From assembly GCA_002310235.1 (NCBI GenBank), contig DBYO01000019.1, positions 1 through 37,208 of the forward strand: a stretch of DNA of 37,208 nt. Reading direction: 5' to 3'. Origin of the DNA: Bacteroidales bacterium UBA1184. Its GTDB lineage: Bacteria > Bacteroidota > Bacteroidia > Bacteroidales > ML635J-15. A program made the position numbers and the translations under genes. Positions 33,741-37,208 of the stretch are shown here, in pieces. A model generated the notes under the pieces. It had not been told where the DNA came from and did no database searches. It was given only the letters and a program-made list of their open reading frames with translations. Position 1 is the stretch's first letter; each line of letters begins with the position of its first letter.

Positions 33741-35375
33741 ATGACACGAAAAATCATCTCATTAATAATCATTTGCGCTCTTTCGGCATCCATAGCCACC
33801 GCACAAATCGACTACTCCGACTGGGTTGGCGGATACCCCGACGGTTGCACAAGCATAACGGTTGGCAAGAAAGCCAGCGCCGACGGTTCGGTATTCACAT
33901 CGCACACCGACGACAGCCACCGCTCAAAGTCGGAATTCAACATCGAGCCGGCACGCGACTATCCCAAGGGCGCAACAAAAAAGATATACAAGCGCGTATC
34001 GAAGAACATCTACGCAATGCCCACATACGAATTCGAGGAAGTCGGTGAAATTCCGCAGGTTGCGCACACATACCGCTATATAAACACCGCCTACCCCTGC
34101 ATGAACGAAAAACAGCTCGGCATTGGCGAATCGACTTTCGGCGGACGCAAGTCGCTGGTTTCCGATAACGGAATCATCGACTGCACACAGCTCTGCCAGC
34201 TTATGCTCGAACGTTGCGCCTCAGCTCGTGAAGCAATAACGCTTGCCGGGGAACTCATTAAGGAATACGGCTGGATAGATGTCGGAGAATGCCTCACCAT
34301 TGCCGACAAGAACGAAGTGTGGCACCTTGAAATCATAGGTCCGGGCAAGGGCAAGAAAGGTGGAATCTGGGTTGCACAGCGTGTTCCCGACGACCATGTT
34401 GCCGTTAATGCCAACGCTAGCACAATCAAGCATATAGACCTGAAAAACAGCGACATGTTCATGGCAAGCGAGAACATCTTCAAGATGGCTCTCGACTCGG
34501 GATGGTGCAAGTCGGAAGCAGACTTTGAGTTCTGCCACGCCTACGCCCCCGAAAGCCGCAACAGCATAGCCGCACGTCGTCGCGAATGGCGTGTATTCGA
34601 CCTTGTGGCTCCATCGCTCAAGCTCGATGCGAACGATCAGGACTATCCATTTTCGGTAAAACCCGACAAGCCAGTGACTTTGGAACAAATGTCGATGATT
34701 TTCCGCGACTACTACGAAGGCACACCATACGACATTACACACGCCCTCACCGTTACCGACAAAGACGGCAAAGAGATTATTTCGCCGATGGCAAACCCGC
34801 AGATGCCTTACGACCAGATGAAAATAGAGAACGTACGCGGAAGCTGGTACGACGTGGATTCGAAAACCGGCAAGATTGAAATGCTCGGCGAACGTACGAT
34901 TGCACGCTGGTACACAATGTACGCCACAATCTTGCAGTGCCGCTCGTGGTTGCCCGACGAAATCGGCGGTGTAGCATGGATAGCACTCGACAATGTTGCA
35001 ACTTCGATTTATGTGCCATTCTACCCACAAATCACGCAACTGCCAAAATGCTACGAAACGCCTGGCCGTCCAAACGGGTACACCCAGGAATCGGCCTGGT
35101 GGGCTTTCAACAGACTTGGCACACTCACACACCAGCGTTGGGGCGATATGCGCAAGGATGTGGTTGATGCAGTGTGGATTCCGTGGCAGAAAGAGCTCTT
35201 CGACAACCAGAAAAACATTGAAGCCGAAGCAAAAGCATTGATAGACAAGAAGAACGGCCGCAAGGAAGCTATTGCAAAACTTACCGAATATTCAAACACA
35301 TGGGGACAAAAGGTCGTTGACAAGGCTTGGAAACTCGGCGATTTCCTATGGACAAAATATGATGAGAAATTCTAA
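33741..35375 (+). CDS. C69 family dipeptidase (PepD/DipA-like), exported
   Basis: 544 residues. Signal peptide MTRKIISLIIICALSASIAT + A is cleaved before Gln22. The short propeptide-like stretch QIDYSDWVGGYPDG leads to Cys36 in GCTSITVGKKASADGS (35-50). In family C69 (Ntn hydrolases) autoprocessing exposes an N-terminal Cys as nucleophile, and the CT.I.VGK.A..DGS..T.HTDD pattern is the family signature; the following HTDDSH fits. The rest matches a full-length enzyme, with CTIADKNEVWHLEI-like and SRNSIAARRREWRVFDL segments. It should remove dipeptides from peptides in the periplasm, supporting peptide nutrition. Single gene on the plus strand; a 159-bp repeat element follows. Confidence 0.92.
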   Translation: MTRKIISLIIICALSASIATAQIDYSDWVGGYPDGCTSITVGKKASADGSVFTSHTDDSHRSKSEFNIEPARDYPKGATKKIYKRVSKNIYAMPTYEFEEVGEIPQVAHTYRYINTAYPCMNEKQLGIGESTFGGRKSLVSDNGIIDCTQLCQLMLERCASAREAITLAGELIKEYGWIDVGECLTIADKNEVWHLEIIGPGKGKKGGIWVAQRVPDDHVAVNANASTIKHIDLKNSDMFMASENIFKMALDSGWCKSEADFEFCHAYAPESRNSIAARRREWRVFDLVAPSLKLDANDQDYPFSVKPDKPVTLEQMSMIFRDYYEGTPYDITHALTVTDKDGKEIISPMANPQMPYDQMKIENVRGSWYDVDSKTGKIEMLGERTIARWYTMYATILQCRSWLPDEIGGVAWIALDNVATSIYVPFYPQITQLPKCYETPGRPNGYTQESAWWAFNRLGTLTHQRWGDMRKDVVDAVWIPWQKELFDNQKNIEAEAKALIDKKNGRKEAIAKLTEYSNTWGQKVVDKAWKLGDFLWTKYDEKF

Positions 35376-35398
35376 ACTAATAATGATTTACTTTTTAC

Positions 35399-35557
35399 GT
35401 CATTCCGCAAGTCAGAACAGACACGCGATACGGAACGGAGAGCGTTGTGATGTTCGACTGTGCGGAATCTCCCCAAATACTAATTTCAAGGAGATTCCTT
35501 ATAAGCGAGTTCACACGACACGTTCCTTTGTCGGTTCACTCTGCTTTACGGAATGAC
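35399..35557. repeat. Element with terminal inverted repeats (MITE-like or palindromic intergenic repeat)
   Basis: 159 bp bounded by GTCATTCCG (35399-35407) and CGGAATGAC (35549-35557), a perfect 9-bp inverted repeat that continues imperfectly inward. Inside is a second inverted repeat, GGAATCTCC (35464-35472) and GGAGATTCC (35490-35498). No reading frame inside looks real. It fills nearly the whole gap between the dipeptidase and LysM genes. Confidence 0.68.
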
Positions 35558-35577
35558 ATCTTATTTTATTCTAAACA

Positions 35578-37029
35578 ATGTCATTGATTTACAAATACAT
35601 ATTAGCACTTATAACTACCACGCTACCGACTGCAGCAGTTTTCGGTCAAAGCGATTTCACAGCTTCGCTGAAAAAGAATCTCGGCAACTATAGTCCGCTG
35701 TATATCGAAGCCGAAATTTCGTCTCCAGTCGGCAACGAGCACCTTTATCCCAAGGTCATTATTTCGGAAGAGCCTTACTCCCTGACACAGAATGCAATAT
35801 CCTACTATGATGCAATATCGTCATTGCCAACCGAAACCAAAATTTCGATGCTAAAGGCACATTCCGAAATCGCTTATGCTGCCGAAAAAACGGGCATCTC
35901 CTACCCCGACGAACTTCTGTGGCTTCCGTTTGCGATTTCGGCATTCAACAAGGACTACGAACAGAATGGAAACTGCGGATTTTGGGGCTTACAATACCTA
36001 TATGCAATAAAATACGGCGTAGAAATCAGCGAATGCACCGACGGACGCCACGACATCATGCAATCGACCAAAGCAGCAATCCGCCAACTGGAATATTTCC
36101 ACGAAAAGTTTGAAAAATGGGACATTGCCTTAGCCGCCTACCTTTTCGGGCCATCTAACTTAAAGCTGATGCAGGTTCAAGGTAAGCAAACCTCCGAAAT
36201 TTACACCTCGCTAGACCCGTATGGCAAGAACATTTTCGACATCTGGTGTGCAGTGATTTCGTGGGCAGAAAACTATAGGAACAGCAAAATCGACGTCAAG
36301 GCGATAGAACAGCAATACGACACCATACGCATCAACGACCGCATTCATATCGAACAGATTTCCAAGGTAATGGGCATAAGTGTGAACGAACTTAAATCGC
36401 TCAATTCGACCTTCCATTGCGAAGTAATCGATGGACGGCACTCTGCAGTGACATTCAAGTTACCTACAGGCAGAAAAGACGATTTTACAAGGCTTCACGA
36501 CAGCATTGTCAAGTACAACGACACCATTTATTTCCCGCCGCCAAAGCCGCCAGTAGAACCGAAAAACTACGTCGTCGAAGGCAATGGCGACAAAATCATT
36601 TACAAGATTCAGCAAGGCGACTATTTGGGCAAGATTGCTCAGAAATTCGGTGTGAAAGTCAGCGACATACAGGCATGGAACGGCCTGAGCAACACCAACA
36701 TAACCGCCGGCAAGACACTTGTGATATGGACTAGCAAAAAGCCAGCCTCGAGCAGCCAGACTAGCCAGACATCCCAACCAAAGACAACAACATCCACGAC
36801 AAAGCCTACAACGCAAACAAGCTCAAGCAGTTCCAGCTCTGCTGCGACATTTAATACAAAGGATTACACTTTGGTTGAAACCTACACGGTAAAATCGGGC
36901 GACAATCCGTACAACATAGCCAAGCGCTACAGCTGGGCCACCGCCGACGATATTCTGAAATGGAACAACATCTCCGACCCATCGAAGTTGCAGATTGGGC
37001 AAAAACTGAAGATATACAAGAAGAAATAA
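35578..37029 (+). CDS. Exported LysM protein with an SLT-like domain lacking the catalytic Glu
   Basis: 483 residues. Signal peptide ends at VFG, cleaved before Gln24. Residues about 90-200 resemble the lytic transglycosylase (MltD/SLT) fold: PDELLWLPFAISAFN (110-124), GFWGLQYLYAIKYG (134-147), a Ser/Thr-Ala helix (QSTKAAIRQL, 162-171) and WDIALAAYLFGPSNLK (181-196). In active MltD-type enzymes the first motif is 'ELxYLAxxESxxN' with catalytic Glu; here that position is Ile120. The usual 'AAYNxGPG' reads AAYLFGPS. Three LysM domains follow (about 256-296, 341-384, 434-480), the last two separated by a Ser/Thr-rich linker (386-424). LysM binds peptidoglycan, so it probably acts in the periplasm. 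I infer a non-catalytic peptidoglycan-binding protein. Confidence 0.87.
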   Translation: MSLIYKYILALITTTLPTAAVFGQSDFTASLKKNLGNYSPLYIEAEISSPVGNEHLYPKVIISEEPYSLTQNAISYYDAISSLPTETKISMLKAHSEIAYAAEKTGISYPDELLWLPFAISAFNKDYEQNGNCGFWGLQYLYAIKYGVEISECTDGRHDIMQSTKAAIRQLEYFHEKFEKWDIALAAYLFGPSNLKLMQVQGKQTSEIYTSLDPYGKNIFDIWCAVISWAENYRNSKIDVKAIEQQYDTIRINDRIHIEQISKVMGISVNELKSLNSTFHCEVIDGRHSAVTFKLPTGRKDDFTRLHDSIVKYNDTIYFPPPKPPVEPKNYVVEGNGDKIIYKIQQGDYLGKIAQKFGVKVSDIQAWNGLSNTNITAGKTLVIWTSKKPASSSQTSQTSQPKTTTSTTKPTTQTSSSSSSSAATFNTKDYTLVETYTVKSGDNPYNIAKRYSWATADDILKWNNISDPSKLQIGQKLKIYKKK

Positions 37030-37144
37030 GTGGATTTTCGATTTAATACATGTCATTCTCGACATAAGAATTAATCACACACAATTTCTAAAATTCTACA
37101 ATTCAACAACTTGCCACTTTTTATAAAAATAATTAAAAAATTAT

Positions 37145-37175
37145 TTGCCAGTTAAAAATAAAGCAGTATCTTTGC
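37145..37175 (+). promoter_or_regulatory. Bacteroidota-type promoter for the tRNA gene
   Basis: TTTG (TTG at 37145-37147), 19 nt, then TATCTTTGC (37167-37175). Transcription should begin within a few bases of the tRNA 5' end at 37184. Confidence 0.75.
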
Positions 37176-37183
37176 ACCGCTTT

Positions 37184-37208
37184 TCCTCAGTAGCTCAGTT
37201 GGTTAGAG
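37184..37208 (+). tRNA. 5' part of a tRNA gene (possibly tRNA-Asn), cut by the window end
   Basis: TCCTCAG (7-nt acceptor strand) is followed by TAGCTCAGTTGGTTAGAG, the standard tRNA D-arm with U8, A9, a GCTC stem and a GG-containing loop. The anticodon lies beyond the window. The acceptor sequence resembles that of tRNA-Asn genes, but identity is a guess. Confidence 0.85.

Noticed and set aside
34221..35132. A 303-codon minus-strand frame inside the dipeptidase gene
   Set aside because: Antisense to a full-length C69 enzyme with its catalytic Cys region; the translation has no domain and no start signal.

Overview
The window looks like a chromosome segment from a member of the Bacteroidota, most likely a Bacteroidales-type bacterium with a type IX secretion system (T9SS). 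Three things point there. Upstream regions carry the Bacteroidota promoter form (TTG, 19-20 nt, TAnnTTTG). Families typical of the phylum are present: DUF3078, the divergent second EF-G, and both T9SS C-terminal sorting domains. All six proteins with a recognisable signal peptide have Gln directly after the predicted cleavage site (the Bacteroidetes 'Q-rule'). Genus cannot be fixed from the sequence alone.

Layout. Positions 1-962 (minus) hold the N-terminal 320 residues of an EF-G paralogue whose GTPase motifs are altered. Positions 1193-3122 (minus) are a two-gene unit, an MscS-type mechanosensitive channel followed by a DUF3078 envelope protein. Positions 3319-4320 (plus) encode class II fructose-bisphosphate aldolase, closed by a strong terminator. 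Positions 4447-31290 (minus), about 72% of the window, are given over to two giant secreted multidomain proteins and one small secreted protein. The upstream giant (17797-31290, 4497 aa) carries cleaved-adhesin modules alternating with fibronectin III domains, nine divergent InlB-type repeats and a type A T9SS sorting domain. After a terminator and a new promoter come a 166-aa exported protein of unknown function (17013-17513) and, 11 bp later, the second giant (4447-17001, 4184 aa). That one has a 15-copy two-cysteine Ig-like array, six SprB-like repeats and a type B (CHU_C) T9SS sorting domain.

To the right, on the plus strand, lie a long-chain acyl-CoA synthetase-type AMP ligase (31856-33475), a C69 family dipeptidase (33741-35375), a 159-bp element with terminal inverted repeats, and a LysM protein with an SLT-like domain lacking the expected catalytic Glu (35578-37029). 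The window ends in the 5' part of a tRNA gene (37184 onward) with a clear promoter.

How it fits together: the housekeeping genes at each end flank a surface-protein locus. The two giants probably act outside the cell as adhesins or matrix or motility filaments, exported by Sec and then by the T9SS through two different sorting-domain classes. No T9SS machinery gene and no PorP/SprF-type partner is in the window, so the secretion route is inferred from the C-termini. Protein-level domain assignments come from reading the sequence and were not checked by profile search.
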